Shown here: positions 24,857 through 33,106 of the stretch, piece after piece
Position numbering within the stretch: position 1 is the stretch's first letter
How the letters are laid out: each line of letters starts with the position of its first letter
Source of the DNA: Gp7-AA10 sp035636095
GTDB lineage: Bacteria > Acidobacteriota > Thermoanaerobaculia > Gp7-AA8
Assembly: GCA_035636095.1 (NCBI GenBank)
Contig: DASPZU010000084.1
Coordinates: forward strand, 1-64,000
Reading direction: 5' to 3'
Length of the DNA: 64,000 nt
The notes under the pieces: generated by a model
What the model saw: only the letters and a program-made list of their open reading frames with translations
Databases searched by the model: none
Told to the model about the DNA's origin: nothing
Translations under genes and position numbers: made by a program

Positions 24857-25980
24857 TAGCTGAGCCAGACCGGATGCGGAATTCCGTCGCGCCCGATGGC
24901 CGCGGTCCCATCCCCCCACACGCCCGGGATGGCGGTGCCGCACGACGCGCATTTGCCGTCGACCAGCTTGTATGACGTCACGCGGAATCCGTAGCGGCCG
25001 ATGACCATCGCGTCGCAATTCGGACAGTGCGTTCCTTCGCGATCGCCGAATGCTCCCGGGATGTTGCCGGGATAGATGTAGCGCAATCCGGCGCGCTTGC
25101 CGATCTCGTAAGCGCGCAGCAGATGTTGCGGCCGCGTTGCTTCATTGTGCATCTTGTAATCCTCGTGGTAGGCGGTGATGTGCCACGGGATGTTGACGTC
25201 GACGCCGGCGAGAAACTCCGCGATCTTGGTCAGCTCTTCATCCGAGTCGTTGAAGCCGGGAATTACCAGCGTCACGATCTCGAGCCAGATCCCGCGCCCC
25301 TTGAGGCCTTTGATCGACTCGAGCACCGGTTGCAATGTGCCGCCCAGGTCTCGGTAGTGGGCATCGGAGAAACCTTTGAGGTCGATCTTGTACATCGTGA
25401 CGTACGGCGCGATGTAGTCCAGCACGCGCTCGGTGCCGTTGCCGTTCGAGACGTACGAGCAGATCAATCCTGACTTCTTCGCTTCCTTGAAGACTTCGAC
25501 CGCCCATTCGGACGTGATCAGCGGCTCGTTGTACGTCGATGTGATGACTTTCGCGCCGTGCTTTTTTGCGAGCTTGACCAGATCGGACGGCTCGAGGTCG
25601 GTCGGCGGCGCGCCGGCGATGGGATCGCGGATGGCCTGCGACGTCACCCAGTTCTGACAGTAGCCGCAGTGGTAATCGCATCCGAGCATCCCGAACGACA
25701 ACGCCAGCGCGCCCGGATAGGCGTGGAAGAACGGCTTCTTCTCGATCGGATCGACCTGCAGCGCCGCAACGTAACCGCGCGGCACCTTGAGCACGCCGTC
25801 CTCGTTGAAGCGGACTTTGCAGATTCCCTTGAGGCCATTCGGGATTTTGCAGCGATGGCCGCACGAATAGCAGCGGACTGCCTTGTTCTCGAGGACGTCC
25901 ACGAGCTCCGGCGCCGCCTCGGTCGTCCGCTTGGCGATGAGCTCGCCCAACGTGATCTGTCGTTCACTCAGTTGAGGCAT
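24856..25980 (-). CDS. AmmeMemoRadiSam-type radical SAM enzyme
   Basis: A 374-residue radical SAM protein of the pyruvate-formate-lyase-activase-like group. The cluster motif is CDYHCGYC (Cys101, 105, 108). Four N-terminal cysteines (37, 40, 44, 54) and a C-terminal pair of CxxC motifs (CPNC, CASC) suggest further metal sites. Its usual partners, AMMECR1 and Memo-like proteins, are not in this window, although they can be encoded elsewhere. The reaction is not known for the family. The start overlaps the end of the PAP2 gene by 17 bases, and the end overlaps the Rieske gene. Confidence 0.87.
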   Translation of the reverse strand: MPQLSERQITLGELIAKRTTEAAPELVDVLENKAVRCYSCGHRCKIPNGLKGICKVRFNEDGVLKVPRGYVAALQVDPIEKKPFFHAYPGALALSFGMLGCDYHCGYCQNWVTSQAIRDPIAGAPPTDLEPSDLVKLAKKHGAKVITSTYNEPLITSEWAVEVFKEAKKSGLICSYVSNGNGTERVLDYIAPYVTMYKIDLKGFSDAHYRDLGGTLQPVLESIKGLKGRGIWLEIVTLVIPGFNDSDEELTKIAEFLAGVDVNIPWHITAYHEDYKMHNEATRPQHLLRAYEIGKRAGLRYIYPGNIPGAFGDREGTHCPNCDAMVIGRYGFRVTSYKLVDGKCASCGTAIPGVWGDGTAAIGRDGIPHPVWLS

Positions 25981-26908
25981 TCGCGACCACCAACGCTTTC
26001 CGGCGCTGCGGTATTGCGACGGCCAGGTAGCTGAGGATCGCGAGGACCACGCCCGCGATCGAGTCGATCAGATAGTGCCAGCCCGTGATGATCGAGCCGA
26101 GAAAAATGATCAGCGTGATGCAAGCAAAGAGAAGCCTCCATCGGCCTCGCATCCACAGTGTAACGAGCGCTTCGAATGCCACGTGAAGGCTGGGAAACGC
26201 TGCGATCCCCAGGAGGATATTGACGGGTTGGTTGTGTAATACATGCTGATAATTATTCATTAAAATACGTTGCAATTGTTGGGTGTTGGGCAGCATCGCC
26301 GACAGCGGAAGCCACACGCTCGGAAATCGATAGGCCGGGCCGAGAGACGGGACGGCCAGGTAGAGCCACGCTCCCACCAGCCACATCAGGGTGTTCGCGT
26401 TCGTGAATCCGATGCGAAGTCGCGGATCGGGATCGGAGAGAAAGTACATCGAGGCGATGTTGATGCTGGCGATGAACACATTGGCATACGTCCAGTCGAA
26501 GAATCGCAGCCAGGTCGAAAAGAGATCGAGGAAAAAGATGTTGGGTGAGTGTCCGTAGAACATCGCGCGATCGATGTTCCACAGCTGGCTGTCGAAAAGT
26601 TGAGGATTCAGAAGCGGAATCGAGAGCTTGATCCAGCCGTAGACGTGGACCGAAAGGGCGCTGAAGAAAATGATCCGCGCCGAGTCCGCGATCCATTGGC
26701 GCGAGCGGATGACGGCCGCATATTCGCCACGCCTGATCGCGTAGCGAACGCCGATTCCGATCAACGCCTGCGCCAGAAAAACGGGAAGGAGCGTCACCAG
26801 CGTTGCGAGAATCGTCGCGAGTGGTGCGCGCGTGATGCGCCACAGCACAATCTGAATGATCGCGAAATTGACGACCGTGAAAATCTCGAAGAAGTACGGG
26901 CGTCGCAT
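25964..26908 (-). CDS. PAP2 superfamily membrane protein
   Basis: A 314-residue protein with about six transmembrane helices. The phosphatase motifs are FPSLHVAFEA and GWHYLIDSIAG, carrying the catalytic His residues, as in inositol-phosphotransferase/Aur1-like PAP2 proteins that act on membrane lipids. Known family members remove or transfer phosphate groups of phospholipids or polyprenyl diphosphates. The ATG at 26908 overlaps the stop of the CaCA exchanger (TGATG). An AT-rich codon island (26235-26275) encodes residues near 212-224, shortly before the first motif. Confidence 0.85.
   Translation of the reverse strand: MRRPYFFEIFTVVNFAIIQIVLWRITRAPLATILATLVTLLPVFLAQALIGIGVRYAIRRGEYAAVIRSRQWIADSARIIFFSALSVHVYGWIKLSIPLLNPQLFDSQLWNIDRAMFYGHSPNIFFLDLFSTWLRFFDWTYANVFIASINIASMYFLSDPDPRLRIGFTNANTLMWLVGAWLYLAVPSLGPAYRFPSVWLPLSAMLPNTQQLQRILMNNYQHVLHNQPVNILLGIAAFPSLHVAFEALVTLWMRGRWRLLFACITLIIFLGSIITGWHYLIDSIAGVVLAILSYLAVAIPQRRKALVVANASTE
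26235..26275 (-). other. AT-rich rare-codon island inside the PAP2 gene
   Basis: The stretch encodes LQRILMNNYQHVLH with two TTA codons, GTA and a run of AT-ending codons. The surrounding gene is GC-rich; the reading frame is intact. Confidence 0.7.
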
Positions 26909-27990
26909 CACGGATTCGCCGGCGCCGCTTCCGCCGGCAGAAAGTACAGTGCCACCGCGATGATCGCGTAGACCGCCAGAAGCTGGATGCCTTCGTACCA
27001 GTTCGTCTCGCCGTCCATCACCAGGTAGGCAAAGATTGCCACCGCCAGGCCGCAGGCCAGAATCTCGAAAGGCGTGAAGATCAGATCGAGCGGATTTCCG
27101 ATGGCGTAAGAGAGAAAAACGAGGACCGGCGTCACGAACAGCGCGATCTGCACGCTCGACTGCATCGAGATGTTGAGCGCGGTATCCATCTGATTCTTGA
27201 TGGCGAGGAGAACCGCGGTCGAGTGCTCCGCGGCGTTTCCGACAATCGCCAGCACGACGAATCCGAGGAACACCTGGTTCATCCCCCAGGCTTTGCCCGC
27301 CTCCTGCACCGCTGCCACTAATCCCTCGGCCACCACCGCCATGAGGGCGCTGGCCACGAGAAGCAACGCCATCGCTTTCCTGATGCTCCACTTTTCTTCG
27401 AGCGGCACCGGCTGCTCGACCGTACTCAGAACGTCGCGATGCGTCTTGAACGTGAAAATCAGGCCGAGGATGTAGGAAATGATCAGGATGACCGACGTGC
27501 CGATCGAGACCTGGTGAATCAGCTCGGGATGATGCGCGCGGATCGCAGTGCGAAAAAAGAGCGCAGGAATCAGAAATGCGCTGAGCGCCAGGATCAACTG
27601 CCCGGCCTGCGATTCGGCAGCCAGAGCATTGAACTTGACCGTCTGCCGCTTCCAGCCGCCAGCCAGCATCGAAACCCCGCCCACGAAGAGCAGGTTTCCG
27701 ACGACCGAGCCGGCGAACGACGCGCGTACGACACTCACCAGTCCGGCCCGAATCGCGAAGATCGCGATGATCATCTCCGCAAGATTGCCGAACGTCGCGT
27801 TGAAGAGCGCGCCGTAGGTCGGACCCATCCGGTGCGCGAGCTGCTCGGTGCTCACCCCGATCCACGCCGCCAGCGGCAGAACGGCGAGACAGGCAAACAC
27901 GAACAGCCACGCCGGGCTGCGGTGCGTGATCTGAAGAAAGATCGCGATCGGGATCGTCGCGTAGAAGACGTAAGAGACCGCGCGCTTCAC
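26908..27990 (-). CDS. CaCA-family calcium/proton (CAX-type) exchanger
   Basis: About 360 residues with eleven likely helices. The two alpha-repeat motifs are clear: FGNLAEMIIAIFAI and VGNAAEHSTAV, each with the essential GNxxE. CAX proteins exchange cytoplasmic calcium for protons. GTG at 27990 was chosen because TAAACT ends 7 bp before it and no Shine-Dalgarno is present. The promoter overlaps that of the divergent enoyl-CoA hydratase gene. The end overlaps the PAP2 gene. Confidence 0.88.
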   Translation of the reverse strand: MKRAVSYVFYATIPIAIFLQITHRSPAWLFVFACLAVLPLAAWIGVSTEQLAHRMGPTYGALFNATFGNLAEMIIAIFAIRAGLVSVVRASFAGSVVGNLLFVGGVSMLAGGWKRQTVKFNALAAESQAGQLILALSAFLIPALFFRTAIRAHHPELIHQVSIGTSVILIISYILGLIFTFKTHRDVLSTVEQPVPLEEKWSIRKAMALLLVASALMAVVAEGLVAAVQEAGKAWGMNQVFLGFVVLAIVGNAAEHSTAVLLAIKNQMDTALNISMQSSVQIALFVTPVLVFLSYAIGNPLDLIFTPFEILACGLAVAIFAYLVMDGETNWYEGIQLLAVYAIIAVALYFLPAEAAPANP

Positions 27991-27997
27991 TGCCAGC

Positions 27998-28003
27998 AGT
28001 TTA
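27998..28003 (-). promoter_or_regulatory. Predicted -10 box (TAAACT) for the exchanger gene
   Basis: TAAACT on the minus strand, 7 bp (GCTGGCA), then GTG at 27990. It overlaps the plus-strand box at 28002-28007 by two bases. Confidence 0.6.
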
Positions 28004-28007
28004 CACT
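28002..28007 (+). promoter_or_regulatory. Predicted -10 box (TACACT) for the enoyl-CoA hydratase-like gene
   Basis: TACACT, 6 bp (CCGCCC), then ATG at 28014. It overlaps the opposite-strand box at 27998-28003. Confidence 0.6.
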
Positions 28008-28013
28008 CCGCCC

Positions 28014-28775
28014 ATGATCGACTTTTCGTTTGAAAACGGCATCGCAACGATCACCTTGAACCGTCCCGAAAAACTCAACGCCTTCGCGGGCACCATGCGC
28101 CAGGATCTGCTGCAAGCGCTCCGAAAGGCTGGTGATGACGCCGCCTGCCGCGTCGTGGTGATCACCGGTGCGGGACGCGCCTTCTCAGCGGGCGGCGACG
28201 TCGAGTTTATGCGCGGCCTGCAGGAGCGCCGCGACGCCGAAGCATTCGGGAAACTGCTCGACGCCGGCAGCAGCGTCGTGGAGCAAATCGTCGAGCTGCC
28301 GAAGCCGGTGATCGCGTCCATCAACGGCGTGGCGGCGGGGGCGGGATGCAATCTGGCGCTGGCGTGCGATTACCGGATGGCGTCGGAAAATGCGAAGCTC
28401 GGCGAGACCTTCGTCCGCATCGGCCTGCATCCCGATTGGGGCGGCACGTGGTTGCTCCCCCGACTTGTCGGCCGCAGCCGCGCCTTCGAGCTCCTGGCAA
28501 CCGGCCGCATGATCGATGCTCGCGAAGCGGTGAGCATCGGAATGATCGATCGAAGCGCCGCCGACCTGGCTGCAGAAACCCACGCGCTGGCATCAGCGAT
28601 CGCGACGGCGCCTGCGGCGGTGATGGCAGACATCAAACGCGCCCTGTCACGATCGTCGATCAATGATCTGCGGTCCCAGCTGGCGCTGGAACGTCAAAAC
28701 CAATTGCGCGCTTTTCTTTCGTCGGAGGCCGCGGAACGGATCGTGGCGTTCCTGACTAAAGGCTCCGCGCGATGA
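28014..28775 (+). CDS. Enoyl-CoA hydratase/isomerase family protein
   Basis: A 253-residue crotonase-fold protein: NRPEKLNAF, the oxyanion-hole segment AFSAGGDVEFM and INGVAAGAGCNLALACDY are clear. The two catalytic glutamates of true hydratases are missing (Asn and Phe at the equivalent places in CNLALACD and GETFVRIGLHPDWGGT). The sequence rather resembles PaaG-type isomerases, with PDWGGT and the following LLPRLVG. A ring-acyl-CoA or enoyl-CoA isomerase role is thus more likely than hydration. It has a predicted leaderless promoter. Its 3' end overlaps the convergent phosphatase gene by 20 bases. Confidence 0.85.
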   Translation: MIDFSFENGIATITLNRPEKLNAFAGTMRQDLLQALRKAGDDAACRVVVITGAGRAFSAGGDVEFMRGLQERRDAEAFGKLLDAGSSVVEQIVELPKPVIASINGVAAGAGCNLALACDYRMASENAKLGETFVRIGLHPDWGGTWLLPRLVGRSRAFELLATGRMIDAREAVSIGMIDRSAADLAAETHALASAIATAPAAVMADIKRALSRSSINDLRSQLALERQNQLRAFLSSEAAERIVAFLTKGSAR

Positions 28776-30324
28776 CCAGCGTCTGATCGTCGTGCTGCGG
28801 CGCGCTGCCGACGAACGCGTCCACGGCCGCCGCGATCCGATCGCGCAACTCCGCCGCCGTGCATGATCCCTGCAGCAGATTCTCGAGTCGATCGCTTCCG
28901 AATTCTTCTTCCGCTGCGTTCTCGGCTTCAGTGATTCCGTCGCTGTAGAGGACAACGGTCGAGCCATTCGGAAAAGGACGCGTCTGCGTCATGTACTTCG
29001 ACTGCGCCAGCATGCCGATGGGCAGACCGTGAGACTTGAGCGTGTCGAGGCGATCGCCGATGAGAACGTAACCGGGATTGTGTCCGGCATTGACGAATTC
29101 GAGCGTCTCGGCTTCGCGATCGATCGACGCGATGATGAACGTCACGAATTTGTTTTCCGCCGACCAGTGATGAATGTGACGATTGAGCTCGGTGGCCACT
29201 TCCCCAAGCTCGCGCCCCTCGCGCACAAGCAGCTGCACGGCAGCGTGCAGCGCGGAGACGAGCAGGGCCGCCGGCATCGACTTCCCCGAGACGTCGGCCA
29301 CCAACATCGTCACGCCGTTCTCACACTCGAAGAAGGCGTGATAGTCGCCGCCGACCTGCTTGGCCGGCCGCGAGAGTGCCGCGATCTGCACGTCGTCGAT
29401 GTACGGAATCGATTTGGGAAGAATGTCGCGCTGGATGGTGGCCGCCAATTCGAACTCATGCTCCATGGCCTGCTTTTCGAGCGCCTGGCGGTGCAGGCGC
29501 GCATTCTCCAGCGCAATGCCGACCTGATTCGCAAACAGCGACAGAAGGCGCAGCTCGTTCGCTTCGAATGCCCCGATTCCTTCGCGGGTCTCGCGGTCGG
29601 CGGCCACCAGCACGCCGATGATCTGATTGTTGCCGTTGACCGGAACCGCCACCACTGTCCCTCCCTCGAGGCTGATGGCCTTCCCACTTTCGAGCAGCCG
29701 CTGGAGGTCGCTGTCGCGGACCGGCATGTCGCCAAATGCGCGATACGGTTTGAAGACATCCCCATCGCGAAGAAAGAGGGCGGCGCGACGCGCGTTGATG
29801 AGCGAAATCATTCGGAAGAGGACCTCGTCCGCCAACTCGTCGATGTTGAGCGTGCCCGTGATCGACAGGCCGATGTCGTAGAGCGATTCCAGCTCCCACA
29901 GCCGGTACTTGAGCTGGAAATCGCCCTCGCGCGCTTCCTGCGAGAGGCGCTGATTGGCGATGACAGTGGCAACGAAGGCCGCCGCCGCGCGCAGGACTTC
30001 CAGATCCTCCTCGGAATACTCGCCCCCCGTCAGAGCGAGCACGCCGAGGTGCTCGCGGCCGCTGCGGAGCGGAACGAGAACGCGGTCCGTTCCCGCGATC
30101 AATTCGGATGGAGGATCGCGATCGAGAATCTCCGGCGCGAGGAACTGCTGGCTCTTTGCGACCAGGCGCAGGTGCGCGTCGCGATCGCGAAGGTAAACTG
30201 CTCCCCCCTCGAATGGAGTGTGACGCGTGAAGGCGTCGAGGATCGCGTCGCCGCGCGCTACCGTCCGCTCGAGCTGCTGCAGGTCGTGAAGGAACTCGGC
30301 GAAGCGGCGGACGATAGGGGACAT
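28756..30324 (-). CDS. GAF domain SpoIIE/RsbU-type PP2C phosphatase
   Basis: A 522-residue cytoplasmic regulator. Two GAF-like domains occupy about residues 15-130 and 150-295. A helix (LEKQAMEHEFELAATIQRDILP) joins them to the PP2C domain, which has GGDYHAFF, DVSGKSMPAALL, AGHNPGYV, DGITEA and HDDQTLVI with the metal Asp residues. Such phosphatases dephosphorylate STAS anti-anti-sigma factors; one is encoded directly upstream, followed by an RsbW-like kinase. The start at 30324 was preferred because upstream codons belong to a palindromic repeat. Its input ligand is unknown. Confidence 0.88.
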   Translation of the reverse strand: MSPIVRRFAEFLHDLQQLERTVARGDAILDAFTRHTPFEGGAVYLRDRDAHLRLVAKSQQFLAPEILDRDPPSELIAGTDRVLVPLRSGREHLGVLALTGGEYSEEDLEVLRAAAAFVATVIANQRLSQEAREGDFQLKYRLWELESLYDIGLSITGTLNIDELADEVLFRMISLINARRAALFLRDGDVFKPYRAFGDMPVRDSDLQRLLESGKAISLEGGTVVAVPVNGNNQIIGVLVAADRETREGIGAFEANELRLLSLFANQVGIALENARLHRQALEKQAMEHEFELAATIQRDILPKSIPYIDDVQIAALSRPAKQVGGDYHAFFECENGVTMLVADVSGKSMPAALLVSALHAAVQLLVREGRELGEVATELNRHIHHWSAENKFVTFIIASIDREAETLEFVNAGHNPGYVLIGDRLDTLKSHGLPIGMLAQSKYMTQTRPFPNGSTVVLYSDGITEAENAAEEEFGSDRLENLLQGSCTAAELRDRIAAAVDAFVGSAPQHDDQTLVIARSL

Positions 30325-30349
30325 TGTTTGGTGGCGCGAGAATACTCCT

Positions 30350-30417
30350 GGTTGCGAGGTCTCGTGGTCTCGCGGTGTTCCGACCCCGAGACCACGCAAC
30401 CGCGAGACCCCGCAACC
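30350..30417 (+). repeat. Dispersed palindromic repeat, GGTCTCG/CGAGACC family (copy 3)
   Basis: GGTTGCGAGGTCTCGTGGTC on the left, CGAGACCA-CGCAACCG-CGAGACCC-CGCAACC (8-base units) on the right, between the phosphatase and STAS genes. It could weaken readthrough from the STAS gene into the phosphatase gene. Confidence 0.8.
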
Positions 30418-30767
30418 TACAAGCCCAGCTCCTTCATCGCGGCCTCCTCGTTCTCGAAGATGGAGGCGTAATTCGCGAGGCCCATGATCTGAAATGTCTT
30501 GTGGATGACAGGTGTGAGGCAGCAGAACGCGATCTTGCCGCCTTTGTCCATCATCTTCTCGATGATCTCGATCAGGATGCTGATGCCGATCGAATTGACG
30601 ATCTTCGTCTCGCGGAGGTTGAGGAGCAGCGTTCGAACGCCATCGTCCATCAGCTCGTAGGCGCGATTCGCGATTTCCTCGCCGCCGACGTTGTTGATGT
30701 AGCCCTTGGTGTAGAGAACAGCGCCCTGGGGTCTGCGCTGGACGGCGACTTTCAGTTCCTCAGTCAT
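30417..30767 (-). CDS. STAS domain anti-sigma factor antagonist
   Basis: A 116-residue single STAS domain. The conserved phospho-acceptor loop reads KIVNSIGISILIEI with Ser59. Phosphorylated by an RsbW-like kinase and dephosphorylated by a SpoIIE-like phosphatase, such proteins switch binding partners. Both are encoded next door. The start overlaps the kinase stop (ATGA). No sigma factor gene of the sigma-B type is adjacent, so the final target may not be a sigma factor. Confidence 0.9.
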   Translation of the reverse strand: MTEELKVAVQRRPQGAVLYTKGYINNVGGEEIANRAYELMDDGVRTLLLNLRETKIVNSIGISILIEIIEKMMDKGGKIAFCCLTPVIHKTFQIMGLANYASIFENEEAAMKELGL

Positions 30768-31201
30768 GACTTCTTCTCGTATTTCACCATGTGAATCGTG
30801 GTACCGCCGTTTGTCGTGGTGGAGATATCGACCTCGTCCATATGCAATTCGATCAGCTGTAGTCCCCGGCCGCGCTTGTGTGGCGTGCCGGGAGTCGGGC
30901 GACGCGAGCGAGCTTCCTCCGGATCGAAACCCTTGCCGTGGTCCGTAACCCAAATTTCGACCCTGCTGCCGTCGCCCTGGGAAGTGCCGAGGAATCTTAA
31001 ATAGATGCGGTTGTCGGTGCAACCGGAGTGCTCGCGCGCGTTGATGCATGCCTCGATCACGGCGTGCATCATCTCATCGACCCGTTCCGAGCTCATCCCC
31101 ATTTCGCGGGCAAGATTCCCGACCGCCCGAGCGGCGGCGATTTCGATGTCGGGAACCATCGGGAGAGTCAACTCCATCTGCCGCTCGGCGGTGGTGGTCA
31201 T
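30764..31201 (-). CDS. RsbW/SpoIIAB-like anti-sigma serine kinase (HATPase fold)
   Basis: A 145-residue GHKL ATPase-fold protein: N-box MHAVIEACINAREHSG, G1 box WVTDHGKGFDP and G2 region KRGRGLQLIELHMDEV are intact, so it can bind ATP. In partner switching it phosphorylates the STAS protein and sequesters another partner. The start at 31201 is the first in-frame ATG after the small membrane-protein gene; its end overlaps the STAS gene by four bases. Confidence 0.9.
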   Translation of the reverse strand: MTTTAERQMELTLPMVPDIEIAAARAVGNLAREMGMSSERVDEMMHAVIEACINAREHSGCTDNRIYLRFLGTSQGDGSRVEIWVTDHGKGFDPEEARSRRPTPGTPHKRGRGLQLIELHMDEVDISTTTNGGTTIHMVKYEKKS

Positions 31202-31229
31202 CAGTTCGAAATCCTGAAACGGGGAGCGA

Positions 31230-31397
31230 TCAGAAGGCCAGGAAAAGGGCGACTGCCGATTTGATCCAAATCGGGATTTGTCCAAGTCGATCGAGAGCCA
31301 GGAGGGCAAAGGTGTTGATCGCCAGAACCATCGGCAAAGTGTAGGAAGATGTGAGTGCTGGAAGGACTGTGGTGCGAGTTTCTGCGACGTTGTTCAT
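31230..31397 (-). CDS. 55-residue hydrophobic membrane protein, first gene of the partner-switch operon
   Basis: A short frame with clear translation signals: GAGGGGGG stands just before the ATG at 31397. The product has a polar N-terminus of about 18 residues, then two hydrophobic stretches (SYTLPMVLAINTFALLALDRLG and IPIWIKSAVALFLAF), so it probably sits in the inner membrane as a hairpin. It lies 28 bases before the RsbW-like gene, downstream of the predicted sigma54 promoter. No family is recognised. It could tether or sense for the partner switch, but that is inference. Confidence 0.6.
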   Translation of the reverse strand: MNNVAETRTTVLPALTSSYTLPMVLAINTFALLALDRLGQIPIWIKSAVALFLAF

Positions 31398-31430
31398 GGT
31401 GACCCCCCTCGAGTGTCGGGCCACCTCTAT

Positions 31431-31446
31431 CGCAACGCGGCTGCCA
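31431..31446 (-). promoter_or_regulatory. Predicted sigma54 (-24/-12) promoter
   Basis: The minus strand reads TGGCAGCCGCGTTGCG: GG and GC are separated by exactly 10 bases, as sigma54 requires. The predicted start, about 12 bases downstream, would leave a leader of some 20 bases before the ATG at 31397, containing its Shine-Dalgarno. Confidence 0.65.
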
Positions 31447-31524
31447 CTGCTTCAGAGTGTCTGAATACACCTGTAAGCCTATGATAATGCACAGTTTAAA
31501 TGAAAACTCAAGGTTGTGGGTAAA

Positions 31525-31574
31525 TTTGTCCGTCTGTGGCAAAATGGGACAAACCCTGGTCACGTCAGTCCCAC
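31525..31574 (+). promoter_or_regulatory. Candidate activator-binding (UAS) region for the sigma54 promoter
   Basis: A perfect 7-bp inverted repeat TTTGTCC (31525-31531) and GGACAAA (31547-31553), with a further AGTCCCACT at 31566-31574 and TGTCCCAA at 31615-31622. It lies about 80-130 bp upstream of the -24/-12 element and next to the activator gene. Confidence 0.5.
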
Positions 31575-31606
31575 TGGTAGCTAAGCCTCCCACTCCCAAT
31601 GAGTTA

Positions 31607-33106
31607 TCACTGAATGTCCCAATTTTCCCCATCTGGGGCGTTTGTGGATAGCGTCGCACGCATTCGGTAGAGCGTCTTGCGATCGATGCCGAGGATTTTC
31701 GCGGCCTTCGACATGTTGCCGCCGGTAAAGGCCAGGACGCGCGAGATGTAGCGGCGTTCGAGCTCGTTCAGCTTCGGAAAATCAGCGGAGAGCTCGGCAC
31801 CCGACGTCGCCGAGACGCTTCCGGGGAGGAGCAGATCGCCGGAATCGATCACCGGATCGGTGGTGAGCGCGAGCGCGCCTTCGATCAGATTCTCGAGCTC
31901 ACGCACATTTCCGGGAAAGGGATAGCGCATCAGCTTCTGCAAGGCGTCCTGAGTGATGCGCACGTCGCGCAGCCCTTCGCGCTTGCCATATTTGTCGAGG
32001 AAGAATCGCACGAGTTTGGGGATGTCCTCTTTGCGTTCGCGCAGCGGCGGAAGCAGGATCTCGACCACTTTCAATCGATAGTAGAGATCCTGTCGGAACT
32101 CGCTGCGCTCGATCATCTCCTCGAGCGAACGATGCGTCGCCGAGAGAATGCGCACGTCGATGGGGATGCGGCGGCGCCCACCCAGCTTCTCGATCTCGCG
32201 CTCCTGCAGAACGCGCAACAGCTTCGACTGCAGCGCCAGCGGAATGTCGCCGACCTCGTCGAGGAAGACCGTACCGCCGCGGGCAAGCTCGAATTTTCCG
32301 GGCCGGGCCTCGACTCCGGTGGCAACGCCACGCTCGATGCCGAAGAGCTCCGACTCCAGCAGCGTCTCCGGCAGCGCAGCGCAATTGATGGCCACGAACG
32401 GCCCGTCCTTCCTGGGCGAATTTCCGTGGATGAGGCGCGCGACCATTTCCTTGCCCGTTCCAGACTCACCGCGAATGAGCACGTTGGCCTGACTGTCCGC
32501 GACGCGCGCGACCAGATCGATCACCCGCTGCATCTTCGGCGAGTCGCCCACCATCAATCGATCGGAGTACTCGCGGAGCATCCGCTGCTTGAGGTTGCGA
32601 TTCTCGTCCTCCAGCGACTCTCGGATGACGTCGAGGCGGTGGTAGTTCCGCGTGTTATCGATTGCCGCTGCGCCGATGGCCGCAAGCGAGGAGAGAAAAC
32701 GAAGGTCATCCTCCACGAAGCTGCCGTGCTGTGCGCCGCGTTCTTCTTTGCCGCCGACGCCCAGGATTCCGATGACGTTTTCGCCGGCGATCATCGGCGC
32801 AACCAGAGTATCGGAGATCGAAACCGGCTGACGGGATGCCAGGACCAGCTTGACCGGGGGCTCATTGAGAATGCTGTTCGAGGGCGTCGGCAGATCGATT
32901 CCCAAGGTGTAGAGGTGCTGGACATTGAGCCTCTCATCGAGCGAGAAGACGAAGCCATGCATCGCGTCGAGCACGGCCATGGCGCGCTGCATCAGCTCCT
33001 CGAGCAGATCGCCCTCCGGACGGAGCGTATTCAGCGCACGGCCGACGTCGTAGAGGGCCTCCAACTGGAGGAGCTTTCGTCTGAGCTCGAAGTTGCTTTG
33101 CGGCAC
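31607..33106 (-). CDS. GAF-AAA+-Fis sigma54-dependent transcriptional activator with GVATGV loop
   Basis: A 499-residue enhancer-binding protein. Residues about 15-155 form a GAF sensor, 190-420 the AAA+ domain (Walker A GESGTGKE at 213-220, Walker B GGTVFLDEVGD near 277-287), and about 450-485 the Fis-type helix-turn-helix (NMSKAAKILGIDRKTLYRM). The loop that contacts sigma54 is normally GAFTGA; here residues 260-265 read GVATGV. The GTG start at 33106 directly follows the stop of the TPR gene. The sigma54 promoter and candidate binding sites just beyond its end suggest that it controls the partner-switch operon. No receiver domain, so input is through GAF. Confidence 0.9.
   Translation of the reverse strand: MPQSNFELRRKLLQLEALYDVGRALNTLRPEGDLLEELMQRAMAVLDAMHGFVFSLDERLNVQHLYTLGIDLPTPSNSILNEPPVKLVLASRQPVSISDTLVAPMIAGENVIGILGVGGKEERGAQHGSFVEDDLRFLSSLAAIGAAAIDNTRNYHRLDVIRESLEDENRNLKQRMLREYSDRLMVGDSPKMQRVIDLVARVADSQANVLIRGESGTGKEMVARLIHGNSPRKDGPFVAINCAALPETLLESELFGIERGVATGVEARPGKFELARGGTVFLDEVGDIPLALQSKLLRVLQEREIEKLGGRRRIPIDVRILSATHRSLEEMIERSEFRQDLYYRLKVVEILLPPLRERKEDIPKLVRFFLDKYGKREGLRDVRITQDALQKLMRYPFPGNVRELENLIEGALALTTDPVIDSGDLLLPGSVSATSGAELSADFPKLNELERRYISRVLAFTGGNMSKAAKILGIDRKTLYRMRATLSTNAPDGENWDIQ

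Noticed and set aside
24856..25980. A complete AmmeMemoRadiSam system
   Set aside because: Only the radical SAM component is here; neither an AMMECR1 nor a Memo-like gene is in the window.
26909..27910. Upstream extension of the PAP2 frame
   Set aside because: The extension is an out-of-frame reading of the CaCA exchanger; the ATG at 26908 begins a normal PAP2 N-terminus.
4909..30417. Reading the GGTCTCG palindromes as a CRISPR array
   Set aside because: Copies are far apart, imperfect palindromes, with no regular spacers and no cas genes.
29029..30471. 480-codon open frame antisense to the SpoIIE-like phosphatase
   Set aside because: No family features, runs into a palindromic repeat, and the opposite strand encodes a full PP2C enzyme.
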